Source of the DNA: Sipunculus nudus
Lineage: Eukaryota > Annelida > Sipuncula > Golfingiida > Sipunculidae
Assembly (NCBI GenBank): GCA_026874595.1
Contig: CM049322.1
Coordinates: forward strand, 3,829,900 to 3,893,899
DNA: 64,000 nucleotides
Direction of reading: 5' to 3'
In this document: positions 13,096 to 25,790 of the stretch, in pieces
Layout of the letters: each line of letters opens with the position of its first letter
How positions within the stretch are numbered: the first letter of the stretch is position 1
The notes under the pieces: generated by a model
Databases searched by the model: none
Told to the model about the DNA's origin: nothing
The model's input: only the letters and a program-made list of their open reading frames with translations
Translations under genes and position numbers: made by a program

Positions 13096-16000
13096 ACGTA
13101 AATGAGATGCTACAGTATAAATAAAGTACATGAGATGCTACAGTATAAATAACGTACATGAGATGCTACAGTATAAATCACGTACATGAGATGCTACAGT
13201 ATAAATAAAGTACATGAGATGCTACAGTATAAATAACGTACATGCGATGCTATAGTATAAATAACGTACATGAGATGCTACAGTATAAAAAACGTACATG
13301 AGATGCTACAGTATAAATAACGTACATGAGATGCTACAGTATAAATAACGTACATGAGATGCTACAGTATAAATAACGTACATGAGATGCTACAGTATAA
13401 ATAAAGTACATGAGATGCTACAGTATAAATAACGTACATGAGATGCTACAGTATAAATCACATACATGAGATGCTACAGTATAAATAAAGTACATGAGAT
13501 GCTACAGTATAAATAACGTTCATGCGATGCTATAGTATAAATAACGAACATGAGATGCTACAGTATAAAAAACGTACATGGGATGCTACAGTATAAATAA
13601 CGTACATGAGATGCTACAGTATAAATAACGTACATGAGATGCTACAGTATAAATAACGTACATGAGATGCTACAGTATAAATAACGTACATGGGATGCTA
13701 CAGTATAAATAACGTACATGAGATGCTACAGCATAAATAACGTACATGAGATGCTACAGTATAAATAACGTACATGAGATGCTACAGCATAAATAATGTA
13801 CATGAGATGCTACAGCATAAATAACTTGCTGAGATGCTACAGTATAAATAACGAACATGTGATGCTACAGTATAAATAACGTACATGAGATGCTACAGTA
13901 TAAATAACGTACATGAGATGCTACAGTATAAATAAATTACATGAGATGCTACAGTATAAATAACGTACATGAGATGCTACAGTATAAAGAACGAAAATGT
14001 GATGCTACAGTATAAATAACGAACATGAGATGCTACAGTATAAATGAAGTACATGAGATGCTACAGTATAAATGAAGAACATGAGATGCTACAGTATAAA
14101 TAACGTACATGAGATGCTACAGTATAAATAACGTACATGAGATGCTACAGTATAGATAACGTACATGAGATGCTACAATATAAATAACGTACACGAGATG
14201 CTACAGTATAAATAACGTACATGAGATGCTACAGTATAAATAACGTACATGAGATGCTACAGTATTAATAAGGTACATGAGATGCTACAGTATAAATCAC
14301 GTACATGAGATGCTACAGTATAAATCACGTACATGAGATGCTACAGTATAAATCACGTACATGAGATGCTACATTATAAATCACGTACATGAGATGCTAC
14401 AGTATTAATAAGGTACATGAGATGCTACAGTATAAATCACGTACATGAGATGCTACAGTATTAATAAGGTACATGAGATGCTACAGTATAAATCACGTAC
14501 ATGAGATGCTACAGTATAAATCACGTACATGAGATGCTACAGTATAAATCACGTACATGAGATGCTACAGTATAAATAACGTGCATGAGATGCTACAGTA
14601 TAAATAACGTACATGAGATGCTACAGTATAAATAACGTGCATGAGATGCTACAGCATAAATAACGTGCTGAGATGATACAGTATAAATAACGTACATGAG
14701 ATGCTACAGTATTATATAACTTACATGAGATGATACAGTATAAATAACGTACATGAGATGCTACAGTATAAATAACGTACATGAGATGCTGCAGTATAAA
14801 TAAATTACATGAGATGCTACAGTATAAATAACGTACATGAGATGCTACAGTATAAAGAACGAAAATGTGATGCTACAGTATAAATAACGAACATGAGATG
14901 CTACAGTATAAATGAAGTACATGAGATGCTACAGTATAAATGAAGAACATGAGATGCTACAGTATAAATAACGTACATGAGATGCTACAGTATAAATAAC
15001 GTACATGAGATGCTACAGTATAGATAACGTACATGAGATGCTACAATATAAATAACGTACACGAGATGCTACAGTATAAATAACGTACATGAGATGCTAC
15101 AGTATAAATAACGTACATGAGATGCTACAGTATTAATAAGGTACATGAGATGCTACAGTATAAATCACGTACATGAGATGCTACAGTATAAATCACGTAC
15201 ATGAGATGCTACAGTATAAATCACGTACATGAGATGCTACATTATAAATCACGTACATGAGATGCTACAGTATTAATAAGGTACATGAGATGCTACAGTA
15301 TAAATCACGTACATGAGATGCTACAGTATTAATAAGGTACATGAGATGCTACAGTATAAATCACGTACATGAGATGCTACAGTATAAATCACGTACATGA
15401 GATGCTACAGTATAAATCACGTACATGAGATGCTACAGTATAAATAACGTGCATGAGATGCTACAGTATAAATAACGTACATGAGATGCTACAGTATAAA
15501 TAACGTGCATGAGATGCTACAGCATAAATAACGTGCTGAGATGATACAGTATAAATAACGTACATGAGATGCTACAGTATTATATAACTTACATGAGATG
15601 CTACAGTATAAATAACGTACATGAGATGCTACAGTATAAATAACGTACATGAGATGCTGCAGTATAAATAAATTACATGAGATGCTACAGTATAAATAAC
15701 GTACATGAGATGCTACAGTATAAAGAACGAACATGTGATGCTACAGTATAAATAACGTACATGAGATGCTACAGTATAAATAACGTACATGAGATGCTAC
15801 AGTATAAATAACCTACATGAGATGCTACAGTATAAATAACGTACATGAGATGCTACAGTATGAATAACGAACATGAGATGCTACAGTATAAATAACCTAC
15901 ATGAGATGCTACAGTATAAATAACGTACATGAGATGCTACAGTATAAATAACGTACATGAGATGCTACAGTATAAATAACGTACATGAGATGCTACAGTA

Positions 16001-17350
16001 TAAATAACGTACATGAGATGCTACAGTATAAATCACGTACATAAGATGCTACAGTATAAATAACGTACATGAGATGCTACAGTATAAATAACGTACATGA
16101 GATGCTACAGTATAAATAACGTACATGAGATGCTACAGTATAAATAACGTACATGAGATGCTACAGTATAAATCACGTACATGAGATGCTACAGTATAAA
16201 TCACGTACATGAGATGCTACAGTATAAATCACGTACATGAGATGCTACAGTATAAATAACGTACATGAGATGCTACAGTATAAATAACGTACATGAGATG
16301 CTACAGTATAAATAACGTACATGAGATGCTACAGTATAAATAACGTACATGAGATGCTACAGTATAAATAACGTACATGAGATGCTACAGTATAAATAAC
16401 GTACATGAGATGCTACAGTATAAATAACGTACATGAGATGCTACAGTATAAATAACCTACATGAGATGCTACAGTATAAATAACCTACATGACATGCTAC
16501 AGTATAAATAACGTACATGAGATGCTACAGTATAAATAACGTACATGAGATGCTACAGTATAAATAACGTACATGAGATGCTACAGTATAAATAACGTAC
16601 ATGAGATGCTACAGTATAAATAACGTACATGAGATGCTACAGTATAAATAACGTACAGGAGATGCTACAGTATAAATGAAGTACATGAGATGCTACAGTA
16701 TAAATAACGTACATGAGATGCTACAGTATAAATAACGTACAGGAGATGCTACAGTATAAATGAAGTACATGAGATGCTACAGTATAAATAACGTACATGA
16801 GATGCTACAGTATAAATAACGTACATGAGATGCTACAGTATAAATAACGTACATGAGATGCTACAGTATAAATAACGTACATGAGATGCTACAGTATTAA
16901 TAAGGTTCATGAGATGCTACAGTATAAATCACGTACATGAGATGCTACAGTATAAATCACGTACATGAGATGCTACAGTGTAAATCACGTACATGAGATG
17001 CTACAGTATAAATAACCTACATAAGATGCTACAGTATAAATAACGTACATGAGATGCTACAGTATAAATAACGTACATGAGATGCTACAGTATAAATAAC
17101 CTACATGATATGCTACAGTATAAATAACGTACATGAGATGCTACAGTATAAATAACGTACATGAGATTCTACAGTATAAATAACGTACCTGAGATGCTAC
17201 AGTATAAATAACGTACATGAGATGCTACAGTATAAATAACGTACATGAGATGCTACAGTATAAATAACCTACATGAGATGCTACAGTATAAATAACGTAC
17301 ATGAGATGCTACAGTATAAATAACGTACATGAGATGCTACAGTATAAATA
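13096..17350. repeat. 28-bp tandem minisatellite, about 150 copies, with 868-bp higher-order repeats
   Basis: The unit GAGATGCTACAGTATAAATA followed by ACGTACAT repeats for about 4.25 kb. Variant monomers (TATTAATAAGGTAC, TATAAAGAACGAAAATG, ACGTGCTGAGATGATAC) recur exactly 868 bp apart, for example at 13983/14851 and 14261/15129, which is 31 units of 28 bp. A block of at least 31 monomers was therefore duplicated in tandem. The right third is more uniform. Confidence 0.98.
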
Positions 17351-17803
17351 ATTTTATATTTTTGCCAATATTTAAAAAAATTAAGTGACCAAATATCTTT
17401 CCTGATTTTTTTACAAAGTCTATTATGTTTGGGCCATAATTTTTTTTTAATTATAAAATGCTGACTTAATTTCTGGCATGTTCATAGGAACTATATAGAG
17501 GAATATTTATGGTAAATATGAAGAAAACCAGATGAGTGGTTTTTATATTAGGCAGTCCTGAAGTGTGAAAATAGATTTCTAATAAAAAAATTGAGGTTTT
17601 TCCTTAATATCTCGAAGGAACGAAGTCCTATTGACCCAGTTTTTGGCATGGTAGGAAATCTAACTTTATGGCAAATTTCAGATTCGTAGGTCCAATGGTG
17701 TCGAAACGTGCCAGTCTTACGGACGGACATCCGGACGAACGGACGGACTACGGACAATGGACCACGACTATAGCTCAGATGACTTATAGTCAGCTGAGCT
17801 AAA
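17351..17803 (-). repeat. Hairpin-headed interspersed repeat, minus orientation
   Basis: On the minus strand it starts with the head AGCTCAGCTGACT-ATA-AGTCATCTGAGCT (17800-17772), an imperfect 13-bp foldback. Next come TCCGTCC-type runs and TAGACC/TACGAATC-like body sequence shared with copies at 39299, 43363, 50205 and 56410. The distal part (ATGAGTGGTTTT, TTAGGCAGTCCTGAAGTGTG) matches the 50.2-50.8 kb copy closely. No coding capacity was seen, so it is probably a non-autonomous element of unknown class. Confidence 0.85.
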
Positions 17804-17815
17804 AACGACTGGACA

Positions 17816-18903
17816 TACTAACTTTTTCGTTTCATATTTATGGTTGCGGCACTAAATCGTTGCCACGCAATCTCTTTTATGGTCACGCCTCATTGGTGGT
17901 TTGGAGATTAGTTAAACTTATTAGCACGCGGGTGGGCTATGTGCCGGATGTGTTTCATTCAGGACAGAGAATGGCCCGGATGTGATTAAAATGCTGATGG
18001 GAAGTGTGAAGTCACAGCAAAATTTTGAAAGAAAAAACTTAAATCTACCTTACCTGTTGTTTTTGTTCTTATCTGAAAATGCAGGGCTGACATTGTGAGA
18101 AATACTAAGCTACTGATGAGATCTGGAATTTGTAGTCACATCCCTGAGGCTGATGTTACTTCTGAGTTCAGTTGTCAAAGATGTGCCAATAGCTTTTTGA
18201 CAATCACACCAAATATTTGAGGTAAAAAAATTAATAACTTGTTTTTCTTCCAGGAATCGTGTTAAGTTTATTCAAATCTATATTAATAAAGTGTTTATAG
18301 GCAAGTGTGCTATACAATAATATAATTAGATCTGCAATACGTTTGGTTTGCTTGGCATGGCGGGAAAGATGCCAAGTGTGCCCTAAGGGGGCAGTTTTTT
18401 CATATTGACCTAAATCTTGCGGAATTAAGCATGATTCCATGAAACGTCTATTGCAGTATCATTTATCATAAACTAAAACTACTTTACCCAGTACCTGTGG
18501 ACCTGTCCCGTTGTAATAACAGGTAGTCTGTTTGAAGTTTTAAGTCCGGTCACATAGCAAAATAATGATAAAAGTATTGAAAAAAAACCCTGTAAGTTTG
18601 TTTTAATCTGACACCATAATCAGCAGAAAACATCATTTATACATTACACTCAGACATTATTAACTTCATCATCAGTCACAGTCTGTACATTTTAACAGTA
18701 TTTGGTCTGATTTATTTGGTATCACCACCTCTATGTCACCGAAATGACGGCCCTGTCTAGCGATTTTTTTCTCATTTATTACAGATTGCTGTGGGAAAAA
18801 AATGTTTTCTTCACTTTTCATTAAATCCTGTCCTACTTTCCTCGGAAAGGAACAAGGTGTGTTATTGAAGCTACAACGGTGGCACATGAGGGCTGTTCAT
18901 AAA
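17816..18903. repeat. Segmental duplication, copy 1 (uninterrupted form)
   Basis: Starting with CACTAAATCGTTGCCACGCA (about 17852), this segment matches 29005-29409, then 32224-32420, then 33400-34010 in the same order, at clearly less than full identity. It therefore shows what the right-hand copy looked like before insertions. It holds a single copy of the 32-bp monomer (AACAAGGTGTGTTATTGAAG, about 18850) that is expanded in the other copy. No gene was recognised. Confidence 0.8.
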
Positions 18904-19648
18904 TATCCTCAACTTATGAATTATAATGGAATGAACTGGGGATAAATTAATGATTCAATTGCTAGAGAATAAAAAAAGATGTATAAAAAATGAAACTTAA
19001 TAACGATTAATCGGGAAAAGAAATAGATAAAATGGTCCTCTCGTGATATGTTACTGATACGGTTATTGAACTAGAACCCGTAGCTTACCGGCAGATGGCG
19101 CTGCCGCCAGGACTTTTCACTCCGACATATTTTTCACATATTGTCGATTAATTTGTGCACCCGAGCGCAGGAAGTTGATGTGAAAAACACTGCCCGCCGG
19201 TCGGTGTAGTCCTCAGCCCGCTTTAATCAATATGCCGATGTTGGAATAATTAACCTGTACAAGCAAAACGTTACAGCAGCCTACACAGCCGACCCCAGGT
19301 TGTATAGGTGAGACGTCTTAGCCCCGGTCAGTGTAGTCATCGGTCTAGCTTTGATCGGGGGGGGGGGGGGGGGGGGGCTTTATGGGATAGCTTTAATCGT
19401 CGTTCAGGTGATCGGCCAGACCTCAAGTACTACCGTCAGCAGGTGCTGATGTTGAGCGTAAGTTCGCTTCCGTTATTTCCTGACAAATTATATTGACCAG
19501 ATTATTTCTGTTTAAAGTTTGAGACTTTTGATTGGTAAATATCGCTGCCTCCACCCAGTACTATAACAGTAATTTCATAAAAAAAATCAGTGCATGTATA
19601 TAGGTTCCCATAGTCAATTTATCCGCCAAGAGATGGCAGCATTTTCTA
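18904..19648. repeat. 745-bp direct repeat, left copy
   Basis: It runs from TATCCTCAAC to GCATTTTCTA and matches 25804-26555 base for base apart from scattered differences. It contains ACCGGCAGATGGCGCTGCCG, CACCCGAGCGCAGGAAGTTG and a 21-base G-tract (19357-19377). Its last two bases (TA) abut the left terminus of the CACTA-like element. Upstream of it lies sequence not shared with the right copy. Confidence 0.93.
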
Positions 19649-19679
19649 CACTGTAAATAACCGAGACATGTCTCAACCT

Positions 19680-20270
19680 AGTTTGGTGTCTTTAGGTAAG
19701 ACACTGGCGACTTGAACTGGGCATCAAGTGTCTTCAGAGGACTTGTGTAAGACGCCAACAAAGACACATATGTCTTACAGTATGTGTCTTGGTGTCTTTC
19801 AGTATGTGTCTTGGTGTCTTACAGTATGTGTCTTGGTGTCTTACAGTATGTGTCTTGGTGCCTTTCCACAGGTGTCTTAAACTATTATAGTTTAAGAAAT
19901 GGTTCATAAATACATTTATCTCCAGTGCTTCTTACTTGCTTTTGCTATAAACACAATCTAAGAATAATATAACATATTAAATTTGCTCTATTTTTGCAGG
20001 ACTCTCATGACTAAATGCACGATTGAGCTGTTTTAAGTGTCCCAGTTCTGTAAAACTCGAGATAATAATTAAAGGTAATATTCACATAATATGAAACATA
20101 AGATTTGTAAAATAATGTATATTAGTAATTAATTATGTTTATTCACGAACGATATAGAAGTCTGTTGTCACGAAGAGCGAATTAAAGACACTAGTGTCTT
20201 CGAAGCATGTCCCGTAAAGACACATGAGAAGCAGGCTAAATTTAAGACACCAGCGTCTATAAGTTGTCTG
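19680..20270. repeat. Left subterminal GTGTCTT/AAGACAC motif cluster
   Basis: At least 15 copies of GTGTCTT or its complement occur here. They include a 22-bp tandem block (TATGTGTCTTGGTGTCTTAC) at about 19785-19862 and the palindrome AAGACACTAGTGTCTT near 20185. Such dense short motifs near a terminus are usual transposase-binding arrays in CACTA-like elements; that role is inferred. Confidence 0.75.
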
Positions 20271-20299
20271 CTTCGCGCGCTTTTAATCCACGTGATGTC

Positions 20300-20411
20300 A
20301 GCATTAACTCCTGATTCGTCTGCGCGTTACCATGCCCCGCCAGGGTCGTGCAGCAAGGAGGCAGTAGACCATACCAGAACGCTGACATAGTTTTATCCTA
20401 AGAAAAGTGAC
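20300..20411 (+). other. Candidate non-coding first exon ending at a strong splice donor
   Basis: A locally G+C-rich stretch ends at GTGAC followed by GTAAGTAGG (donor at 20412), a near-consensus donor. The only ATG here opens an 11-codon frame that stops before the donor. With the acceptor at 23227 inside the same element, it could be the 5' exon of an element-borne gene. This is only a splice-signal argument. Confidence 0.3.
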
Positions 20412-21053
20412 GTAAGTAGGCCTATTTGTTATTTTTTTATATATATTCTGAAGAAAGTAAAACGGTCAATCGCCTTATTTGAAGCATAGATGAATACAAT
20501 TTTTATTAAATCTGTTCTACAGTATCCATATTTTTATGTGCATTAAAACCGGTCACTCCAGACCGGCCATATTGTCTTTATTGATTGTTCAAAAGTCAGT
20601 CAGTGCTGATCATGAAATATTGAAAATGAAACATATGTACATGTATACAAAGAAATAATTTATACTCGGAGAGTATCCTTAACATTTGACTGCATGAAAT
20701 AAGACTGCATGAAACTATAGACCCATATTTATGCATATGTAATTTACAAATGCAATGGATTATGTGTACATGAATTGCGTTGGGGGGGGGGGGGGGGGAC
20801 GAGGATGGGGATGGCAGCCTATAAGCAAGGCAGATCGGTTTTCCTAGTCGGTCAACCATGGGCCTATTGTCTATAAATATAATAACTAGAGCTGTTGGCC
20901 GTACTTTCATTTGTAAAATGTATTAAAAGGATGTACAGTATGCAAGAATGTGTTCAATGGCTCAGCTCAACGAGTCAGGGACACGGGTCATATGCATTTG
21001 CAGCGAAACCAAATTTTTCATGGGGGGGGGGGCTGGGGGAGGACAATAGAAGA

Positions 21054-21098
<45 letters not shown>

Positions 21099-21806
21099 TA
21101 CATATATATGTACCGTGTATATGTACCGTATATATACATATATATGTGTATTATATAAATATATATATATATATGGTACTCCAAGTACTGAGAAGAAGTA
21201 TATATATATATATACTAAAACAAATAGTTGATGTTTTTATAAACATCATTCTTTGAAAGTTACAGATTTTCAATCTGTTTTCTTTCATCTCTTCGTAATA
21301 AAATCACAAGACGATTAGAAACGACCCACGGGTAGGACATGGCCGGCCCAATTTGACCCTGCCATATATTATTGTATTTATACTATTATTGAGTCCACAT
21401 TGACAAATGAGTTTCAGCAAGTCAAAAAACGCAGTCTAGATATTATCCTATACTCTATTTGTTGATAAACATTGGCTAGTAACCAGTGCTAAAAAGTGTT
21501 ACATTTACCCCGCACCAGCGCGTAACTCTTGAGAGTTGATTGGTTAAGACAAAGTGTAACAATTTTGGTCAGCGCGTCTCCCAGTCAAGATAATGTGTTC
21601 ATGTGTACGTGCAGGGTCCTGGATATTGACGCGTAAATGCAGTTAGTGCATGTGACGATATGCTCTCTCCTGTCACTGCTAATAGGCTATAGTTGATACA
21701 TCTTCGGTGAAATGTCTAAAGTAAAATGTCACTTTGCATATATATATATATACTAGTATATGTATTTGAAGTTGTTTGAGTACTCTCATTAAATGGCACT
21801 ACTGCA

Positions 21807-21891
<85 letters not shown>

Positions 21892-22027
21892 TTCATTACT
21901 CACGGCATTAGTTATAAAAAATCTGCTTGAGCAATATATATTTACAAGACTTCCTTTGATGTTTAAAAAAAGTTAATTGGTGAACTTGATTTTCAAGGTC
22001 AGATTTATGGAAATACAGTATTTTTTA
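20412..22027. other. Interior of the CACTA-like element: microsatellites and unassigned sequence
   Basis: It holds a 17-base G-tract (20782-20798), a G-rich tract at about 21021, TA repeats at 21058-21090 and about 21155-21213, and a long (TTA)n run at 21807-21888. No coding evidence was found. Confidence 0.7.
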
Positions 22028-22530
22028 GTTCAGCTGACTGAGTCATCTGAGCTATAGCGATCACTCTTTGTTAGGCGTCGGTCTGTCCGCCCGTCTGTCT
22101 GTCTGTTTGTCCGTCTGTCCTTCCGTTAACCAGGCACAAATCGTAACCGCTGAACTTGGAATCTTCTAACTTGAAATCCAGAGAGGTCCATGAAACCAGA
22201 AATCAGGTCTCTGTTACTTATAACCTCCAAGCAATGGGCACCGAAGTACCCCCCAGAATAATGAAAATTTGATACCAAAGCTCAACTATCCGGACAACTA
22301 ATGCATTGATCACCATGATTCTTTGCTTGCTTATTGATCATGGAGTGTTTCATCAGGTTCTGCAGACTGGTTGCACCACCTGTATCTTTTCGATTTTTAT
22401 GCATTTGTTTTCTCTATTTTTGAGACCTTCAGATATGTGGTCATCTGTTACAAGGCACAAATCATATAACTGCTATGATTATATATATGATTATGATCAT
22501 ATATATGCCTCTTCTCCATATTTTGGTTAA
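22028..22530 (+). repeat. Hairpin-headed interspersed repeat, subfamily 2
   Basis: The head TTCAGCTGACTGAGTCATCT is followed by GTCTGTCCGCCCGTCTGTCT, then CAGGCACAAATCGTAACCGC and a body with AATGCATTGATCACCATGAT. The body is shared with 24126-24890 but not with the longer subfamily at 39.3, 43.4 and 56.4 kb. Confidence 0.8.
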
Positions 22531-22716
22531 GTCATCTGCTCTCAACCTTGTGTCCCCTTGTCAGTGCGTCTGTCTAATTGTCAGTTGTCCTCAATTTTGC
22601 CTGCTTGCTGGTGCTTGCTTCTTACATATAGGAATCTACAAGCCACAGTTTTGCATGAATCCTTTTGAAACTGGTACATCTTAATATCTTGCACTAATAT
22701 CTAGAAAGTCATTTTT

Positions 22717-22930
22717 TAGCTCAGCTGACAATAAGTCATCAGAGCTTTAGTCATGGTCCATAGTCCGTCGGTTGTCCGTCCGTCCGTTAGACTGGCACGT
22801 TTTGAAACCATTAGACCTACGAATCCAAAATTCGGCATAATGTTAGATGTCCCCAGGATCTCCTACCAAGCCAAAAACTAGGTCTCTGCGACTTCGTTCC
22901 TTTGAGAAATTAATCTTTGCAATTTAAACA
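22717..22930 (+). repeat. Hairpin-headed interspersed repeat, truncated copy of subfamily 1
   Basis: TTTTTAGCTCAGCTGAC begins the copy, followed by GTCCGTCCGTCCGTTAGAC, TTAGACCTACGAATCC and TGTTAGATGTCCCC, as in the copies at 39.3 and 43.4 kb. It stops after about 210 bp. Confidence 0.8.
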
Positions 22931-23227
22931 TAAGTGTCATCGTCCCCTTGCCATGTGAGTATGTATTAGGAAAATATTTGCTTGTTAGTCCCAGAACCTA
23001 GAAGTTCTGTAACATATATTGAGTATTCCAATGTGTATATTAGGGAAAATGGGAAACTTTTATTGGGAGGTGAAGTCAGTAGAATTTTATTCTCAGAATC
23101 AATATGTACATTAGTATTTCTGTAAAATAAAATGTTGAATGATTACCAGCGATCTCTACCACAAACTTGGTCAGATAATGGTTAAACCATATGGTTAAAC
23201 TTCAGATTTGCCCTTTTTTCATTACAG

Positions 23228-23566
23228 GGAATCGCAGAAACTGACATTGACAGACATCTGGTTTCAAGCACTGGATCTGCTCCAAGAGCAGTCCTGTTTG
23301 TGGATGACTCAAACAATCTGATGGAGGCCGCCCTGCTAGCCGATGGAATCTCTATTTTTACAAAGACCAGTTTAGTCATCCAGACACTCCACTCCCTTAT
23401 TATGTTTTATTACATTTCTGACTTAAATTACCCTCGCATTTACTCCCAGTTATTAGGTATCTTGCAACATTATGTTCTAGAGGACAAGGTAGATGTTAAG
23501 GGTTATGGCAATAAATTTAGAAAGTTTGCATTGAGCTTAGAAGCCACCGGAAAATTTGATAAATAA
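23228..23566 (+). CDS. Candidate terminal coding exon of an unrecognised protein
   Basis: A strong acceptor (TTTGCCCTTTTTTCATTACAG, ending at 23227) opens a 112-codon frame that is in phase from the first base of the exon and ends in TAA at 23564-23566. The product has no low-complexity tract. It reads APRAVLFVDDSNNLMEAALL, then a hydrophobic helix-like segment TLHSLIMFYYISDLNYPRIY, then a Lys-rich end. Composition and balanced codon use differ from the surrounding A+T-rich repeats. I do not recognise the family with confidence; the FYYIS-LNYPR segment vaguely recalls C-terminal parts of some transposon-associated or uncharacterised animal proteins. It lies inside the CACTA-like element, so it could be element-encoded or a captured host exon. 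Upstream coding exons were not found. Confidence 0.45.
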   Translation, partial: GIAETDIDRHLVSSTGSAPRAVLFVDDSNNLMEAALLADGISIFTKTSLVIQTLHSLIMFYYISDLNYPRIYSQLLGILQHYVLEDKVDVKGYGNKFRKFALSLEATGKFDK

Positions 23567-23603
23567 TAATTCATCATGGCTAAGTCATGATGCAAAGTTA
23601 CAT

Positions 23604-23790
23604 TTTAGCTCAGATGACTGAAAGTCTTCTGAGCTATAGCAATGGGTCTTTGTCCTTTGTCATCTGTCTGTCCTTCACTCTGTCCATCCGTTAACTGAAG
23701 GGCACAAATCGCAATAGCAAGACCCAGAGAGTCCAACTTCACATGCAGACAGTCTAAATTCTGGGTGTCTAGATTACTGAACTGGTTTTT
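23604..23790 (+). repeat. Hairpin-headed interspersed repeat, short copy
   Basis: The head TTTTAGCTCAGATGACTGAA leads to CTGAGCTATAGCAATGGGTC, then TCCATCCGTTAACTG and GGCACAAATCGCAATAGC, as in the other copies, and ends by about 23790. It starts 38 bp after the stop codon of the candidate exon. Confidence 0.75.
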
Positions 23791-24125
23791 GTAAATAAAC
23801 TATATTGTTACTGTGCTCTGAGAAATAATATGATATAAATTTCTGTCAAAAGCCTAATGTATATACTCTTTATATCAAGCTTATAGTAACACAATGAAGT
23901 GGCCTGAACGTGTTTGAATTATATATTTGCCTCGACATATCAGTTAAATACCAGGGTTAGTTAGGGATGAACACATTTTGTATACTTATAACGCTTGCAG
24001 TAACTAAAAAGGTGGCTATAGATTGGGTTTGATTTTAATGTGGGCCTCAACATACAGTTAACATACAGATTTGAGTTGAATACCATTGTTTATCCCTACA
24101 TATAATCAGGAAATGTTAACATACA

Positions 24126-24890
24126 ATTTTTAGCTCAGCTGACTTAAAGTCATCTGAGCTATAGTGATCACTCTTTGTCCGGCGTCCGTCTGTCTGTCTG
24201 TCTGTCCGTCCGTTAACCAGGCACAAATCCTAATCGCTGGTTCTGGAATCTTTTAATTTCAGATCTAAGGAGGTCCATGAAAAATCTCCTTGGAAACCAA
24301 AAATCAGGTCTCTGTTACACATGACTTCTCAGTTGTGGGGCTCCGAAGTACCCCAGAATAATGCAAAATTTGATACAAAAGCTCAAGTATCTAAACAACT
24401 AATGCATTGATCACCATGATTCTTTGCATGTATATTGATCATGAAGTGTTTTATCAGTTCCTGCAGACTAGTGGCGCCACCTGTATTTTTTTACTTTTTT
24501 ACGATTTTTTCCCCTCTTTTTGAGACCTTGAACGATTTGGTCATCTGTTAACAGGACACAAATCATAACGACTAGACCTAAAATCTTCTTTCTTGACATG
24601 CAGGGAGGCCCACGAAAAGTCTCCTGGGAAACCTGAGATTAGGTCTCTGTTATCTATGTCCTTCAAGCAATGGGGCTCCGAAGTATCCCCCAGAATAATG
24701 CAAAATTTGATATAAAAGCTCAAGTATCAGAACAACTAATGCATTGATCACTATGATTCTTTGCATGGATATTGATCATGGAATGTGTCATATGTTTCTG
24801 CAGACTGGTGGCGCCACCTGTATATTTTTTTATTTTTTTCGATTTTTTTCTCTATTTATGAGACCTTTAAATTAAAGATGCAGTCTTCCG
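24126..24890 (+). repeat. Two head-to-tail copies of hairpin-headed repeat, subfamily 2
   Basis: The first copy starts with TTTTTAGCTCAGCTGAC and runs to TTTGGTCATCTGTTA. A second, headless copy follows at about 24541 (GGACACAAATCATAACGAC). Both share AATGCATTGATCAC and CAGACT(A/G)GTGGCGCCACCTG. A third partial start follows at about 24890. This suggests partial tandem duplication of the element body. Confidence 0.8.
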
Positions 24891-25537
24891 TTACCAGGGC
24901 ACAAACCACTGGATCTGTAATCTTCTAACTTGACATTCAGGTGATCCATGAAAAGTTCCCTTTGAATCCTGAAATTTGGTCTATGTTACCCATATCAAAT
25001 TGATATATTTCTCAGGAATGGCTGGATGGATTGTTATCAAATAAGATGTGCTTGTGGGTCTTAATGAACTTTAGCTAATATGCATGAATGATAATGGCAC
25101 CCTCATAATCTTAATAATTCGCCTGTGCAAGGACATTGTCAACATGTAAGTCGGCTGAGCGTCATCACTCAAAGGTCACTTGTTACAAGTTTTTTTTTTT
25201 TTTTTTTTGTAATTTCTCAAGTAATCCTGGAAAATCTTTGTTATCTTGTATTGTCATTCATTATAGTCAGCAGTATTGAACAGTTAATAAGACAACTGTA
25301 TGGGTCTTTTGTTTTGTGAGATTAAAATTACATTTAAGAAAAACTCTTTTTTAAGTTTTATATTACCGTGTATGTGATAGATATATGAATATTGAATATA
25401 AATGGCACTGAAGTTGTGGTCACCAGAGAGACATTCAGGATTTTTATTGTGTAATGCATACTGATCATATGCTCTCCAAGCTGCTGCATGGACAATTCGG
25501 ACGATGAGTCTGTAGACACCCGGCATTAAGTCGCGAA

Positions 25538-25790
25538 ATGCCTGCCGTTGAAGACGCCTTCCAGAAAGACCCTAGGCGCTTCCTGCTAAAGACGCTAGAC
25601 GCCTTCTGTAAAGACACCTCCCTAAAGACACTAGAGACATGTCTTACTAAAGGCGCCACAGAGAGCACACACAAAGACGCTAGACACGTCCCGTCCAAAG
25701 ACGCTGGACACCTCTTGTCCAAAGACACTAGACGCGTCTTAAAAGTGTCACAGGCTATGTGTCTTTGTATGAGACGTGTCTAAACCTAAA
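25538..25790. repeat. Right subterminal AAGACRC motif cluster
   Basis: About a dozen AAGACAC/AAGACGC motifs, often followed by TAGACGC or TAGACAC, are spaced 15-30 bp apart. They keep an open frame on both strands, but the apparent protein is only the motif repeated and is not called. The cluster mirrors the left-end cluster. Confidence 0.75.

Noticed and set aside
20596-21184. Frames rich in Tyr and Ile, and proline-rich frames
   Set aside because: Created by TA microsatellites and G/C tracts.
25465-25783. Overlapping frames of 81-87 codons on both strands
   Set aside because: Produced by the subterminal AAGACRC motif cluster, not by coding sequence.
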